DNA from: Rhodanobacteraceae bacterium ZG21-1
Lineage (GTDB): Bacteria; Pseudomonadota; Gammaproteobacteria; Xanthomonadales; Rhodanobacteraceae
Length of the DNA: 64,000 nt
Assembly: GCA_021390615.1 (NCBI GenBank)
Contig: JAJEJU010000025.1
Coordinates: forward strand, 1,364,001-1,428,000
Direction: 5' to 3'
The translations under genes and the position numbers were made by a program. Each line of letters begins with the position of its first letter. Positions within the stretch are counted from its first letter, which is position 1. Below the pieces are notes generated by a model. The model was given only the letters and a program-made list of their open reading frames with translations. It was not told where the DNA came from and did no database searches. Below are positions 18,647-27,496 of this stretch, piece after piece.

Positions 18647-19471
18647 TCAGCCTGCCGGCGCGACCTGATGCACGGTCACTTCGCGCTGCGGGAACGGCAT
18701 GCTGATGCCGGCCGCGTCGAAGGACTCCTTCACCGCGCGCAGCAAGTCGGTCTGCACGGCCCAGTTGTCCGCGCTGAGGGTGTGCGCGCGGATGACCAGG
18801 CCTACCGCGCTGTCGCCCAGCTGTGCGGTCCAGACCCCCGGCGCAGGGTCCTTCAGGATGCGCGCGTCCGCCTCGAACAGACGGCGCACCACCTCCATGG
18901 CCTTGCCGATGTCATCCTGGTAGCCGATGCCCACGTTCAACTCCAAGCGGCGCGTGCCGCGACGATTGAAGTTGATGATGGCGTCGCCGCCGATCTTGGC
19001 GTTCGGCACCACTGCCTCGCGGTTGTCCGGCAGCACCAGCAGGGTGTACATCAGGTTGATGCTTTCCACCGTGCCTTCGACCCCGCCGGCGCGCACGTAG
19101 TCGCCGATGCTGAAAGGCCGGAACACGATCAGCAGCACGCCCCAGGCGAGATTGCTCAGCGAGCCCTGCAGGGCCAGGCCGATCGCCAGGCCGCCGGCGC
19201 CCAGCGCCGCCAGCAGCGGCGCCGAAGGCACGCCGGCCTTGGTCAGCGCCATCACGATCAGCACGGCGACCAGCACGCCGTAGATCAGGTTGCGCATGAA
19301 GCCGATCAAGGTGGGATCGACACGCGCACGGCCCATCAGGCGCTGCGCGAAATTGGCCAGGCGCGCGGCCAGCCAGGCCCCGATCAGCAGGATCAGCAGG
19401 GCGCAAACCAGATTGACGGCGATATCGGCGCTGCGCTCCGAAAGATGCAGGCCGGCAAAAAAATCGTGCAT
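18647..19471 (-). CDS. Small-conductance mechanosensitive channel (MscS family)
   Basis: A 274-residue inner membrane channel that opens under membrane tension to relieve osmotic shock. Three hydrophobic segments fill the first 110 residues, the last being the Gly/Ala-rich pore helix (LLAALGAGGLAIGLALQGSL). The MscS beta domain follows (RPFSIGDYVRAGGVEGTVE, NREAVVPNAKIGGDAIINF), then the alpha/beta C-terminal vestibule. The length matches E. coli MscS. It is transcribed toward the receptor 2 gene. Confidence 0.93.
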   Translation of the reverse strand: MHDFFAGLHLSERSADIAVNLVCALLILLIGAWLAARLANFAQRLMGRARVDPTLIGFMRNLIYGVLVAVLIVMALTKAGVPSAPLLAALGAGGLAIGLALQGSLSNLAWGVLLIVFRPFSIGDYVRAGGVEGTVESINLMYTLLVLPDNREAVVPNAKIGGDAIINFNRRGTRRLELNVGIGYQDDIGKAMEVVRRLFEADARILKDPAPGVWTAQLGDSAVGLVIRAHTLSADNWAVQTDLLRAVKESFDAAGISMPFPQREVTVHQVAPAG

Positions 19472-19783
19472 GCCGCGGACTCGTGGATGGGCCAGTCCTC
19501 AGCCTAGCAGGCGCTTTGTCAAAACTTCATGGCTGCGGCCGACGGCGAGCTTCAACGGCGACGGCCCCGCGCATGCCGCATGCCGACAGTCTGGCCGCAC
19601 CCGCCAGCGCTGAGCGGGCTCGTTGCGACATGTTCGCCCGCATCATCGCGGGACAGAGACCAGGCACCGCCAGGCGACGCCGCGCGATCTGCGCCATGCC
19701 GCACGCTCGCTTGACGCGCCGCGCATAGGCAAGCCGTCGTCGCCGCGCTACCTTGCGGCTTCCACGGGTTCGAGGAATGCGGC
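19472..19783. other. Intergenic region without recognised gene
   Basis: 312 bases between divergent genes (mscS-like and the flavin dehydrogenase). Short frames exist on both strands but none has a ribosome-binding site or family resemblance. Promoters for both neighbours must lie here, but I see no convincing consensus boxes. Confidence 0.5.
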
Positions 19784-21442
19784 ATGAGCGATGCCTGCGA
19801 TGTGATCGTGGTCGGCGCCGGGCTGGCCGGCCTGACCGCCGCCACCGAACTGGCCGACGCCGGCCGGCGCGTGCTGGTGCTGGACCAGGAACCCGAGCAG
19901 AGCCTGGGCGGCCAAGCATTCTGGTCGTTCGGCGGACTGTTCTTCGTCGACTCGCCGGAGCAGCGCCGCATGGGTGTACGCGATTCGCATGCGCTGGCCT
20001 TGGCCGACTGGATGGGCACCGCCGGCTTCGATCGCGACGAAGACCTGTGGCCGCGCCGCTGGGCCGAGGCCTACGTGGATTTCGCCGCCGGCGAAAAGCG
20101 CGCCTGGCTGCACGCCATGGGCATGCGCTGGTTTCCGGTGGTGGGCTGGGCCGAACGCGGCGGCCACGGCTCGATCGGGCACGGCAACTCGGTGCCTCGC
20201 TTTCACGTTACCTGGGGCACCGGCCACGGCGTGATCGAACCGTTCGTGCGGCGCGCGCGCGCCGCCGAAGCGAAAGGCCTGCTGCGCTTCGGCTTTCGCC
20301 AGCGCGTCGACGAGCTGCTGGTCGAGAACGGCGCGGTGGTCGGCGTGCGCGGCATGCGCCTGGTCGACGATGCGGTCGAGCGCGGCAAGCCCAGCTCGCG
20401 CGAGACGGCGGGCGAATTCGAGCATCGCGCGCAGGCGGTGATCGTCGCCTCCGGCGGCATCGGCGGCAACCACGAGCTGGTGCGCAAGCACTGGCCGGCG
20501 CGGCTGGGCCAGCCGCCCGAGCACATGATCTGCGGCGTGCCCGCGCACGTCGACGGCCGCATGCTGGCGATCAGCGAGCGCGCCGGCGCGCGCCTGGTCA
20601 ACGGCGACCGCATGTGGCACTACGTAGAAGGCATCCAGAACTGGAATCCGATCTGGCCGATGCACGCGATCCGCATCCTGCCTGGCCCGTCGCCGCTGTG
20701 GTTCGACGCCACCGGCAAGCGCCTGCCCGGCCCGCTGTGGCCGGGCTTCGATACGCTGGGCACGCTGGACTACCTGCGCCGCAGCGGCCACGACTACAGC
20801 TGGTTCATCCTCGACCAGCAGATCATCCGCCGCGAGTTCGCCCTGTCCGGCTCGGAACAGAATCCCGACCTCACCAGCAAGAGCTGGCGCCAGGTGGCCA
20901 AGCGCGCCATCGGCAAGTCCGCGCCGGCGCCGGTGGAGGCCTTCAAGCAGCACGGCAAGGACTTCATCGTGCGCGACAACCTGCGCGATCTGGTCGCCGG
21001 CATGAACCAGCTGGCCGGCAACCAGTTGCTCGACTACGAGCAATTGCACCGCGAGATCGAGGCGCGCGACCTGCAGTTCGACAACCCCTACGCGAAGGAC
21101 GGCCAGGTGATGGCCATCCACAATGCGCGCCGCTATCGCGGCGACCGCCTGACCCGGGTGGCCAAGCCGCACCGCATGCTAGACCCGGCGAACGGCCCGC
21201 TGATTGCGGTGCGCCTGCACATTCTCACGCGCAAGTCGCTGGGCGGACTGAACACCGATCTGGACGGCCGCGTGCTGGACCCGGCCGGACAACCCTTGCC
21301 CGGACTCTACGCTGCTGGCGAAGCGGCCGGTTTCGGCGGCGGCGGCGTGCACGGCTATCGCGCGCTGGAAGGCAGCTTCCTCGGCGGCTGCCTGTTCTCC
21401 GGGCGCCGCGCCGGGCGCGCTGCGGCCGCCGCCTGCGCATGA
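19784..21442 (+). CDS. FAD-binding dehydrogenase (fumarate reductase/KstD-like flavoprotein)
   Basis: A 552-residue flavoenzyme of the FAD_binding_2 family, predicted to catalyse dehydrogenation or reduction of an alkene or ketosteroid-like substrate. The dinucleotide-binding motif VIVVGAGLAGLTAA starts at residue 8. A conserved NTDLDGRVLDPAGQPLPGLYAAGEAAGFGGGGVHG block near the C-terminus is the family's second FAD contact. No signal peptide is present, so it is cytosolic. Its stop overlaps the next start (ATGA), which couples it to a PanE-like reductase. The substrate is unknown. Confidence 0.85.
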   Translation: MSDACDVIVVGAGLAGLTAATELADAGRRVLVLDQEPEQSLGGQAFWSFGGLFFVDSPEQRRMGVRDSHALALADWMGTAGFDRDEDLWPRRWAEAYVDFAAGEKRAWLHAMGMRWFPVVGWAERGGHGSIGHGNSVPRFHVTWGTGHGVIEPFVRRARAAEAKGLLRFGFRQRVDELLVENGAVVGVRGMRLVDDAVERGKPSSRETAGEFEHRAQAVIVASGGIGGNHELVRKHWPARLGQPPEHMICGVPAHVDGRMLAISERAGARLVNGDRMWHYVEGIQNWNPIWPMHAIRILPGPSPLWFDATGKRLPGPLWPGFDTLGTLDYLRRSGHDYSWFILDQQIIRREFALSGSEQNPDLTSKSWRQVAKRAIGKSAPAPVEAFKQHGKDFIVRDNLRDLVAGMNQLAGNQLLDYEQLHREIEARDLQFDNPYAKDGQVMAIHNARRYRGDRLTRVAKPHRMLDPANGPLIAVRLHILTRKSLGGLNTDLDGRVLDPAGQPLPGLYAAGEAAGFGGGGVHGYRALEGSFLGGCLFSGRRAGRAAAAACA

Positions 21443-22524
21443 GCGCCATGCCCGGCCGGCGCGTGCTGATCTACGGCGCCGGCAACATCGGCTGCTATCT
21501 CGGCGGACGTCTGGACGGCCAGACCTGGAGCAACCAGCTCATCCGCAGCTACCCGCGGCCGCCGCAGGCGCAGACCACACCCGTGCGCTATCTGGCGCGC
21601 CCGGCCATGCTGCAGTCGCTGCGCACGCACGGGCTCACCCTCAGCGACCTGCATGGCTACCAGCGCCACCTTCCAGGCGACGCGCTCGATCTGCACACCG
21701 ACCCGGCCGAAGCCCTGTCCGACGTCGCCCTGGTGCTGGTCACGGTGAAGTCCTCGGCCACGCCGCAAGTCGCCGAGGAACTGGCGGCGCATCTGCCACC
21801 GCAGGCGGTCGTGGTGAGCTTCCAGAACGGCTTGCGCAATGCCGCACTGCTGCGCGAGCGCCTGCCCGGACACACCGTCCTGGCCGGCATGGTGCCTTTC
21901 AACGTGGTTCGGCGCGGTCCCGGCGAATTCCACCAGGGCTCGTCGGGGCAACTGGCGATGGAGTCCTACGACCGACTCGCCTTCGACGGCTGGCTGTCGC
22001 TGTTCCAGGCAACTGGCCTGCCCGTGCACTGCCACGCCGACCTGGCGCCCGTGCAGCAGGCCAAGCTGCTGCTGAACCTCAACAACGCCATCAACGCCCT
22101 GTCCGACCTGCCACTGCGCGAAGAACTGTCGCAGCGCGACTGGCGGCGCTGCCTCGCCCTGGCGCAGCGCGAAGCCTTGCATGTGTATGCCGCCGCCGGC
22201 CTGCAGCCGGCACGCCTGACGCCGCTGCCGACGCACTGGCTGCCGGCAGTGCTCGAGCTGCCGGATCGCTGGTTCGGCCTGCTCGCCTCGCGCATGCTGG
22301 CGATCGATCCGCTGGCCCGTTCGTCCACCTGGGAAGATCTGCAGGCGGGCCGGCCCAGCGAAGTCGATGCGATCCAGGGCGAAGTCGTCGAGCTCGCCGC
22401 AGCGCACGGCCTGCGCGCACCGGTGAATGCGCGCCTGCTGGCCCTGGTGCGCGAGGTCGAGCGGCAGCCGCGTCGCTACGGCGCCGGCGAATTGCTGGAG
22501 GAGCTGCGCCGCGCAGCAAGCTGA
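21439..22524 (+). CDS. Ketopantoate reductase family protein (ApbA/PanE-like)
   Basis: A 361-residue NADPH-dependent 2-oxoacid reductase-like protein. The Rossmann motif YGAGNIGCYLGG is at residues 12-23, VTVKSSATPQVAEEL and SFQNGLRN are typical of the N-terminal domain, and AKLLLNLNNAINALSDLP carries the catalytic Lys and Asn positions of the C-terminal domain. Paralogues of this family often act on substrates other than ketopantoate, so a role in pantothenate synthesis is not assured, especially as it is coupled to a flavin dehydrogenase by an ATGA overlap. It ends seven bases from the oppositely oriented DUF2845 gene. Confidence 0.85.
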   Translation: MSAMPGRRVLIYGAGNIGCYLGGRLDGQTWSNQLIRSYPRPPQAQTTPVRYLARPAMLQSLRTHGLTLSDLHGYQRHLPGDALDLHTDPAEALSDVALVLVTVKSSATPQVAEELAAHLPPQAVVVSFQNGLRNAALLRERLPGHTVLAGMVPFNVVRRGPGEFHQGSSGQLAMESYDRLAFDGWLSLFQATGLPVHCHADLAPVQQAKLLLNLNNAINALSDLPLREELSQRDWRRCLALAQREALHVYAAAGLQPARLTPLPTHWLPAVLELPDRWFGLLASRMLAIDPLARSSTWEDLQAGRPSEVDAIQGEVVELAAAHGLRAPVNARLLALVREVERQPRRYGAGELLEELRRAAS

Positions 22525-22531
22525 GCCAGGA

Positions 22532-22855
22532 TCAGCGCGTACGGTCCTCGATCTCGCTCACCCGGCCGTCGATCACGGTGACCGTGATGTAGTGGCCGTC
22601 GTGGCGAAAGTGCAGCTGCTGCTCGCTGCCGCCCGCCGCGCTGCGATTCCTGGCGGCATGGCCGTGCGATCCGCTGCGCCCGCCCGACCTGGAGGAAGGC
22701 TTGCCGAGCAGGTCGATCGCCCGCTCCTCGCTGTCGCCCGCGCTCAGCACCTGATTGCCGACGCGCAGCATGCTGCTGGCGTGGACGGCCGCACTGGCGG
22801 CGAAAAGAAAGACGGCGAACGCGCAAGCGACCGCCGCGCCAAAACGCTCCTGCAT
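22532..22855 (-). CDS. DUF2845-like exported protein (copy 2)
   Basis: A 107-residue protein with a signal peptide (about 1-27, ending VHASS) and a short periplasmic domain: LRVGNQVLSAGDSEERAIDLLGKP, then YITVTVIDGRVSEIEDRTR. This is the pattern of DUF2845 proteins, whose function is unknown. A Gly/Ser/His-rich insert separates the halves. It is a paralogue of the gene directly upstream (22946-23218), separated by 90 bases that hold a 10-bp hairpin. Confidence 0.75.
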   Translation of the reverse strand: MQERFGAAVACAFAVFLFAASAAVHASSMLRVGNQVLSAGDSEERAIDLLGKPSSRSGGRSGSHGHAARNRSAAGGSEQQLHFRHDGHYITVTVIDGRVSEIEDRTR

Positions 22856-22887
22856 GGCGTGGACTCCCTGTCTGGACTGCTATGTAA

Positions 22888-22919
22888 GGCCACAGGCAAA
22901 ACGCAGCCCGCCTGTGGCC
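22888..22919 (-). terminator. Hairpin between the two DUF2845 genes
   Basis: GGCCACAGGC and GCCTGTGGCC, a perfect 10-bp stem with a 12-base loop. The bases after it on the minus strand (TTACATAG) are only weakly T-rich, so partial termination or attenuation is the best guess. Confidence 0.4.
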
Positions 22920-22945
22920 GGATGTTCTAGCGCCTGTTCGCGCTA

Positions 22946-23218
22946 TCAGGTGGGCCGATCGTCGATGTCGGCCACCTTGCCGTTGATGAGGGTGACCGTC
23001 ACCACATGACCTTCGTGGCGATACTGCCAACGTTCGCCCACGTAGGCGCCGAACTCGTTCTGGATCGGCACCTTGATCAGCGGCTTGCCGAGCAGATCGG
23101 CCACGTGCACTGCGCTGTCGCCGATGGTCAGTACCTGACTGTCGATGCGCAGCGTCTGCCCGGCCTGCGCCGCCGTGGCGAAGATCAACCCACATGCCAT
23201 CAACCATACGTAACGCAT
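22946..23218 (-). CDS. DUF2845-like exported protein (copy 1)
   Basis: A 90-residue protein: signal peptide MRYVWLMACGLIFATAAQAG, then LRIDSQVLTIGDSAVHVADLLGKP and VVTVTLINGKVADIDDRPT. It aligns over its whole mature length with the downstream neighbour, so the pair is a tandem duplication. The start at 23218 is chosen for the signal peptide; the longer open frame upstream lacks one. The function is unknown. Confidence 0.75.
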   Translation of the reverse strand: MRYVWLMACGLIFATAAQAGQTLRIDSQVLTIGDSAVHVADLLGKPLIKVPIQNEFGAYVGERWQYRHEGHVVTVTLINGKVADIDDRPT

Positions 23219-23474
23219 GATCCGATACCTCCGTTGGACGATCCGGCGCTCCCTCCGCTGTGGCGCCGTGGGGTCACAGCATAGTCGAGAAATCCTGCGT
23301 CCTGCAGTGCCTGGCGCCGGGTTTTCCATATGCGTCGGGCATTCCATCAGCCGCCGAAAGCCTTGCAGATAGCGCCGCCGCCGTCGGCATGCCGAAGACG
23401 GGCGTCGAAGGCTTACACGGATGGCCTGCGAGTCCCGACATCACGCCGCCGCCGGCGCCGACCCGGTTACGCGA

Positions 23475-23912
23475 TCAGCGCGCGGCCTTGGCCAGGCTGT
23501 GCATGTCCAGGTGATTGCCGTTCAAGCGCGGCAGCTGCCGCTGCAGCAGCAGGGCCAACTCGCCCGGCGCGCTGCCGATGGCGTGTTCGAAGGCGGCCAG
23601 CAAGCCGCCCTCGCTGCGCGCGAGCAGACGAATCCAGTCGCCGTCGTGATGGGCTACGTGCGGCATCCACCAACGCAGCAAGGCCCGGCGTACCGCGGCA
23701 TGTCGGCTGCCGCGCAACGCGGCGGGGCCGCCTTCCGCACCCGGCAGCGCCTGCAGTTCGGCGATCACCTGATCCAGCGTGTCGACGTTCTCCTGCAGCA
23801 CGGTACGCAGACCAGGCTCGCACACCTGGCTGGCCGCCAGCCGGTACAGCATGTCCAGATCGATGCTGCGGCGGATCAGTGCGTGGCAAGGATTTCGTGA
23901 AGCCAGCGACAC
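23475..23912 (-). CDS. Hypothetical four-helix protein (DUF2383-like), GTG start
   Basis: A 145-residue, largely helical soluble protein. I base the start on AGGAGG (23921-23926), eight bases before a GTG at 23912. Helices around residues 13-35, 38-55, 68-100 and 105-145 would fit the ferritin-like four-helix bundle of DUF2383/PA2169-type proteins, but no metal-binding motif stands out, so the family call is weak. It follows the DUF2884 gene on the same strand by about 100 bases. Confidence 0.5.
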   Translation of the reverse strand: MSLASRNPCHALIRRSIDLDMLYRLAASQVCEPGLRTVLQENVDTLDQVIAELQALPGAEGGPAALRGSRHAAVRRALLRWWMPHVAHHDGDWIRLLARSEGGLLAAFEHAIGSAPGELALLLQRQLPRLNGNHLDMHSLAKAAR

Positions 23913-24018
23913 GGGGGTCGCCTCCTGCGGTGCTCGACTTGGATAGTCATGCTGGTCCTCGACGACTTAGCCGCAGATTAATCCGGTGCCCCCTGATTGG
24001 TTGACGCTCAGCTGGGGG

Positions 24019-24771
24019 TTATTGACCGACCTGCAGCAGGGTCAACGGACGGCCGTCGGCGTCGCGCACACCGTCCTGCAGTTCCGCCAGGCGGCGGATC
24101 GAGGGGCAGAGCGCCTGGATCTGCGGGCGCAACGCCTGCATCCGCTGCAGCAGGCGCGGCTGCAGATCCACCGCGAGGTTGCCGGCGCGGTCGCGCAGGC
24201 TGGCCGCAGCCTGCAGGTCGCCGCTCATCGCGGCGCTCAGCGCCTGCTGGCCCAGATCGCCCGCCACCACCGGCACGATGTCCGTGCCCACCTCGTTGGC
24301 GTACTGCTGGATCATCGGCCCCTGCCAGTCGTGCGTGCTGCTGCTGGCGGCGATGCGCTGCTTCAGCTCGGCGCCGTGCGCAGCCAGGCGGCGATCCAGC
24401 TCGGCGCGAGTCTCCTCGCTGAGCCCCATCCCGGCCGCCTCGTCGTGGACCGCGCGTGCGGCCATGTCCACCCCGCGCGCGGCGACCGCCTTCGCCTGCG
24501 GCACCAGCTGGCGCAGCTCGCGCTCGAACAGGCTGAGGCGGTCCTGCTCTTCCGGGCCCAGCCGCACGGCGCGGCCGTCGGTCCATAGCGCGCCGTCGCG
24601 TATCTCCACCCGCGACGGCGCGGGCGCAGGACGGTCGAACAACAGGCTGCCCGGGCGCACCGTGAGGTCATAACTGCTGCTGGCGCGACAGGTCGCGGCC
24701 AAGTCCTGTGCCCATGAGGGCCACGCCGCCAGGGCCAGCCATAGCAGGGTCATCACGCGCCACGGCCGCAT
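24019..24771 (-). CDS. YggN/DUF2884 family periplasmic protein
   Basis: A 250-residue exported protein. A signal peptide (about 1-21, ending SWAQ) is followed by the family opening C-RASSSYDLTV, then RVEIRDGALWTDGRAVRLGP and LSLFERELRQLVPQAKAVAA, which match DUF2884 proteins such as E. coli YggN. The role of that family is not established. The start at 24771 has GGAG seven bases upstream. Two Cys residues (near the N-terminus, and in ALCPSIRRL) could form a disulfide. Confidence 0.75.
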   Translation of the reverse strand: MRPWRVMTLLWLALAAWPSWAQDLAATCRASSSYDLTVRPGSLLFDRPAPAPSRVEIRDGALWTDGRAVRLGPEEQDRLSLFERELRQLVPQAKAVAARGVDMAARAVHDEAAGMGLSEETRAELDRRLAAHGAELKQRIAASSSTHDWQGPMIQQYANEVGTDIVPVVAGDLGQQALSAAMSGDLQAAASLRDRAGNLAVDLQPRLLQRMQALRPQIQALCPSIRRLAELQDGVRDADGRPLTLLQVGQ

Positions 24772-24873
24772 ACGGCATCTCCATCTGGGGAGCGCCAGCG
24801 ATAGCGCCCGGCCCAGCAACCGGCGCTGAATCGGCAGCGCGGCTCATGGCCGATCGCTGCCGACGCAGACCGC

Positions 24874-25731
24874 TCAACTGCCGCCAAGCGGACTCAGCAG
24901 GTGCAGCTCGTTGCCCACCACGGCGAGGCTGCCGTCGGGAATCGCATCCACGCCATTCGACGGGCCATGCGCATCGTCCTGCCAGGCCACGACCTGCAGC
25001 GGCCCTGGAATATAGACATGCCACTGGCCGTAGCTGTCCTGGGGTTGCGGGTGCTCGGACTGCCTTATCTCGAAATTGATCGGCAAGCGCGCCACCCAGT
25101 GATCGTCCTGTACATGCGGGCCGACGGTAGGCAGGTTGAAGGTCCATTGGCGCACGGCCTTGATCGAGGCATCGGTCAGGCGCTTGCGCCAACGTTCCAT
25201 GCCGGCGTCGTTGTCGGCTTCTTCCAGGTTGACCTGTTCGGCATCGACGGCATCTATCCGTCCTTGTCGATTGACCCGCGCGATCAGATAGACGGTACCG
25301 GTCACCCGTGCATACAAGGCATCGTCGGGGTAGTTCGGCGCTGCGTAGCTCTTATAGGAGATCACCGTTCCCGGCGGATATTCCTCGCCGAAATGCGCGC
25401 TGCCCAGACTGATCGCGTAATGCTCGCCATCGGTGCGCTTGGCCACGAAGCGCAGGCTCATGCTGGCCTTGACGCTCGCCGGCTTGCCATCGGTCAGCGT
25501 CGGCGCGAAATGCCAGCCGGCGACCGCCTGGCGAGCCAGTTCCAGCACACGCGGCGGCAGTTTTTCGGGATGGTCGATGCGATAGTCGCGAACCGTGCCG
25601 TCCGCGGCGACCTCCACCGAGCCGGTGACCAGCATGCTGGCCTCGGAGCGCTTGCGCACCGCATTGGCATCCGCAGCAAGTACCGCCCCCGACAGCATCA
25701 TGCCTAGCAGAACCCACCACCAACGATTCAT
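24874..25731 (-). CDS. Periplasmic TonB C-terminal-domain protein
   Basis: A 285-residue exported protein with a signal peptide (1-19, ending VLAAD). The middle carries a TonB-C-like fold: APNYPDDALYARVTGTVYLI, then ARVNRQGRIDAVDAEQ and ASIKAVRQWTFNLPTVG. An earlier segment (DGTVRDYRIDHPEKLPPRVL, AVAGWHFAPT) looks like a first, more diverged copy. It has no membrane-anchored Pro-rich spanner, so it is not a canonical TonB; such proteins are common in Xanthomonadales and unexplained. AAGGAG lies seven bases before the start. Confidence 0.7.
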   Translation of the reverse strand: MNRWWWVLLGMMLSGAVLAADANAVRKRSEASMLVTGSVEVAADGTVRDYRIDHPEKLPPRVLELARQAVAGWHFAPTLTDGKPASVKASMSLRFVAKRTDGEHYAISLGSAHFGEEYPPGTVISYKSYAAPNYPDDALYARVTGTVYLIARVNRQGRIDAVDAEQVNLEEADNDAGMERWRKRLTDASIKAVRQWTFNLPTVGPHVQDDHWVARLPINFEIRQSEHPQPQDSYGQWHVYIPGPLQVVAWQDDAHGPSNGVDAIPDGSLAVVGNELHLLSPLGGS

Positions 25732-25772
25732 CCATGTTCTCCTTGGGTCGTCATCCGATCAGACGTTTGCGG

Positions 25773-26345
25773 CTAGCTTATACGCGCTCCGCGGCGACGG
25801 TGGAACTGAGCACGGATACGCTCCTGGCCGAGCAGCCACGACAGCCACAGCAGCAAGGGCACGGCGAGCGCACGCAGCCCCAGCGCGAGCAGGTAGTCGC
25901 GATGGATCAATTCCAGCGCCAGTTGGACATCGGCGCCCAGTTGGGCTTGCGTCGCCGCGGTGATCGCCCGCGCGTCGATCTGCTGCAGCTGCTGCCACTG
26001 CATATAGCCGCTGAAGATCAGCCAGGCGCCCAGCAGCAGCGTCGCGATGCGCATGCACGGCCGGGCCCATTCCTGACGCAGGATGCAGCCCGCGCTGATC
26101 ACGATCAGCGCGAAGGCAGCGACCAGGTAGCCCAGATCCCAGGCCAGCATGCCCCGCAAGGCGCCGAGCGTGTCCGCGTCGGTCGCCGGCGTGGCCTGCA
26201 GGTGCGTCCATACCTTTTGCAGGTGCGTCACGTACTGCAGGCAGCCCATCGCCGCCAGCAGCAGCACCAGCCACACCAGTACGCGCCACGCGGCGAGCCG
26301 GCGCGGCGCCTCCTTCAAACGGCTATCGGCAGCACGTCTCAGCAT
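25773..26345 (-). CDS. Four-helix inner membrane protein coupled to peroxiredoxin
   Basis: A 190-residue protein with hydrophobic segments near residues 20-40, 65-87, 95-112 and 150-170. I do not recognise a family. Its ATG overlaps the stop of the upstream peroxiredoxin gene by one base (TGATG), a classic coupling arrangement, so it is made together with a periplasmic peroxidase. It might supply or sense reductant, but nothing in the sequence (no CxxC, no haem motif) shows this. Confidence 0.65.
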   Translation of the reverse strand: MLRRAADSRLKEAPRRLAAWRVLVWLVLLLAAMGCLQYVTHLQKVWTHLQATPATDADTLGALRGMLAWDLGYLVAAFALIVISAGCILRQEWARPCMRIATLLLGAWLIFSGYMQWQQLQQIDARAITAATQAQLGADVQLALELIHRDYLLALGLRALAVPLLLWLSWLLGQERIRAQFHRRRGARIS

Positions 26346-26878
26346 CACTGCAAGGCCTTGATGCGGGTCAGGTCGGCCAGCACCTGGCCGGAGTTCTTCT
26401 CGGGATCGACGTCCTCGTAGACCTCGGCGACCTTGCCCTGCGGATCGATCAGGAAGGTGGTGCGCTTGGCGTAGTGGATGCCCAGGTGCTCGTTCAGCAC
26501 GCCGTAGGCCTCGGTCACCTTGCGGTCGCTGTCGGCCAGCAAGGGAAACGGCACGTGATACTTCTGCGCGAACTTGCCGTGCGACTTCACGTCGTCCAGG
26601 CTGACGCCGACCACGTCGGCGCCGGCCTGGCGCAGCTTGGCGAGATCGTCGCGGAACGCACACACCTCTTTAGTGCAGCCGCCGGTGAAGTCCTTGGGAT
26701 AGAAGTACACCACCAGATAGCGCCCATGATGGTCGCCCAGCGCCTGCCAGTGCCCGTTCTGGTCCTGCAGGCGGAAATCCGGCGCCGGCTGCCCCACCTG
26801 CGGCAGCGCGGCCAGCACCGGGGTCGCAGCCAGACCCAGGCATAAGGCAAGCGTAGCCAACGAAAAGCTGCGGCGCAT
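26345..26878 (-). CDS. Periplasmic PrxQ/Bcp-type peroxiredoxin
   Basis: A 177-residue thiol peroxidase that reduces peroxides. A signal peptide (about 1-24, ending VLAAL) sends it to the periplasm, unlike E. coli Bcp, which is cytosolic. The active site FTGGCTKEVCAFRD has the peroxidatic Cys68 and a resolving Cys73 five residues on, the PrxQ/Bcp arrangement; Gly replaces the usual Pro just before Cys68. The thioredoxin-fold markers VGQPAPDFRLQDQ, VVYFYPKD and YGVLNEHLGIHYAKRTTFLI are all present. GGAG lies nine bases before the start. The next gene is translationally coupled. Confidence 0.9.
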   Translation of the reverse strand: MRRSFSLATLALCLGLAATPVLAALPQVGQPAPDFRLQDQNGHWQALGDHHGRYLVVYFYPKDFTGGCTKEVCAFRDDLAKLRQAGADVVGVSLDDVKSHGKFAQKYHVPFPLLADSDRKVTEAYGVLNEHLGIHYAKRTTFLIDPQGKVAEVYEDVDPEKNSGQVLADLTRIKALQ

Positions 26879-26994
26879 GGCGGCATCTCCAGCGAAAGGG
26901 AACGCGCAGTTTACGCGCATCGCCTGCACACTGGATCGGCGCTGGCGATTCGACCCGACCAGTCCTCGATGCCGTCGGCCCCCTCGGAAATGAC

Positions 26995-27016
26995 AAAGAG
27001 CGCCGAAGCGCCCTTT
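26995..27016 (-). terminator. UUCG-loop terminator after the exported protein gene
   Basis: On the minus strand AAAGGGCGC-TTCG-GCGCTCTTT forms a hairpin with a stable UUCG tetraloop and one mismatch, followed by the T-rich GTCATTTCC. It lies 22 bases after the stop at 27038. Confidence 0.65.
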
Positions 27017-27037
27017 GCCGCGGCCTCAAGTGGGCGA

Positions 27038-27496
27038 TCAGCGGTGGCTGATGGTGAACTTGCCCACCGACACGCCCAGGTTGACGCCTTCGCCGGTCCC
27101 GGCCAGGGCCAGCGAGGTGGTGCCCTTGGTCAGCACCTGCGCCGAGCCGCTCTTCACCACGCCGGCGTCGGCACCGGCCTGCGCGTAGTCGCCGAACACG
27201 TCGCTGATGCCACGTACGGTGCTGATTTCGCCGGTACCGTTGCTGATGCGGTACTTGCCTGCGGTGAGACCGCCACCGACCACCGAGATCTTCACGCTGG
27301 CGCGCTGGCCGTTGTCGCAGCGGATGGTGCCGCTGCCGCTGGCGTGCTTGTAGATCAGCGACCAGCCTGCCAGGTTGAAGCGCAGATGGCACTTCACCGT
27401 CGCGTCGTCGGCATGCGCGCTGGCGACCGGCAGGGTCATCGCCGCGCCGGCGCAGGCCAGCATCAAAGCAGCCGTGGCAAGAGTACGTTTGATCAT
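27038..27496 (-). CDS. Hypothetical exported protein (DUF992-like pattern)
   Basis: A 152-residue protein with a clear signal peptide (about 1-29, ending SAHADD) and a beta-rich mature part holding two Cys. The layout of CHLRFNLAGW, CDNGQRASVKISVVGGGL and FGDYAQAGADAGVVKSGSAQ recalls DUF992 proteins of alphaproteobacteria, but the match is from memory and weak. AGGGAG lies nine bases before the start and a good terminator follows, so it is probably a single-gene unit. Confidence 0.6.
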   Translation of the reverse strand: MIKRTLATAALMLACAGAAMTLPVASAHADDATVKCHLRFNLAGWSLIYKHASGSGTIRCDNGQRASVKISVVGGGLTAGKYRISNGTGEISTVRGISDVFGDYAQAGADAGVVKSGSAQVLTKGTTSLALAGTGEGVNLGVSVGKFTISHR

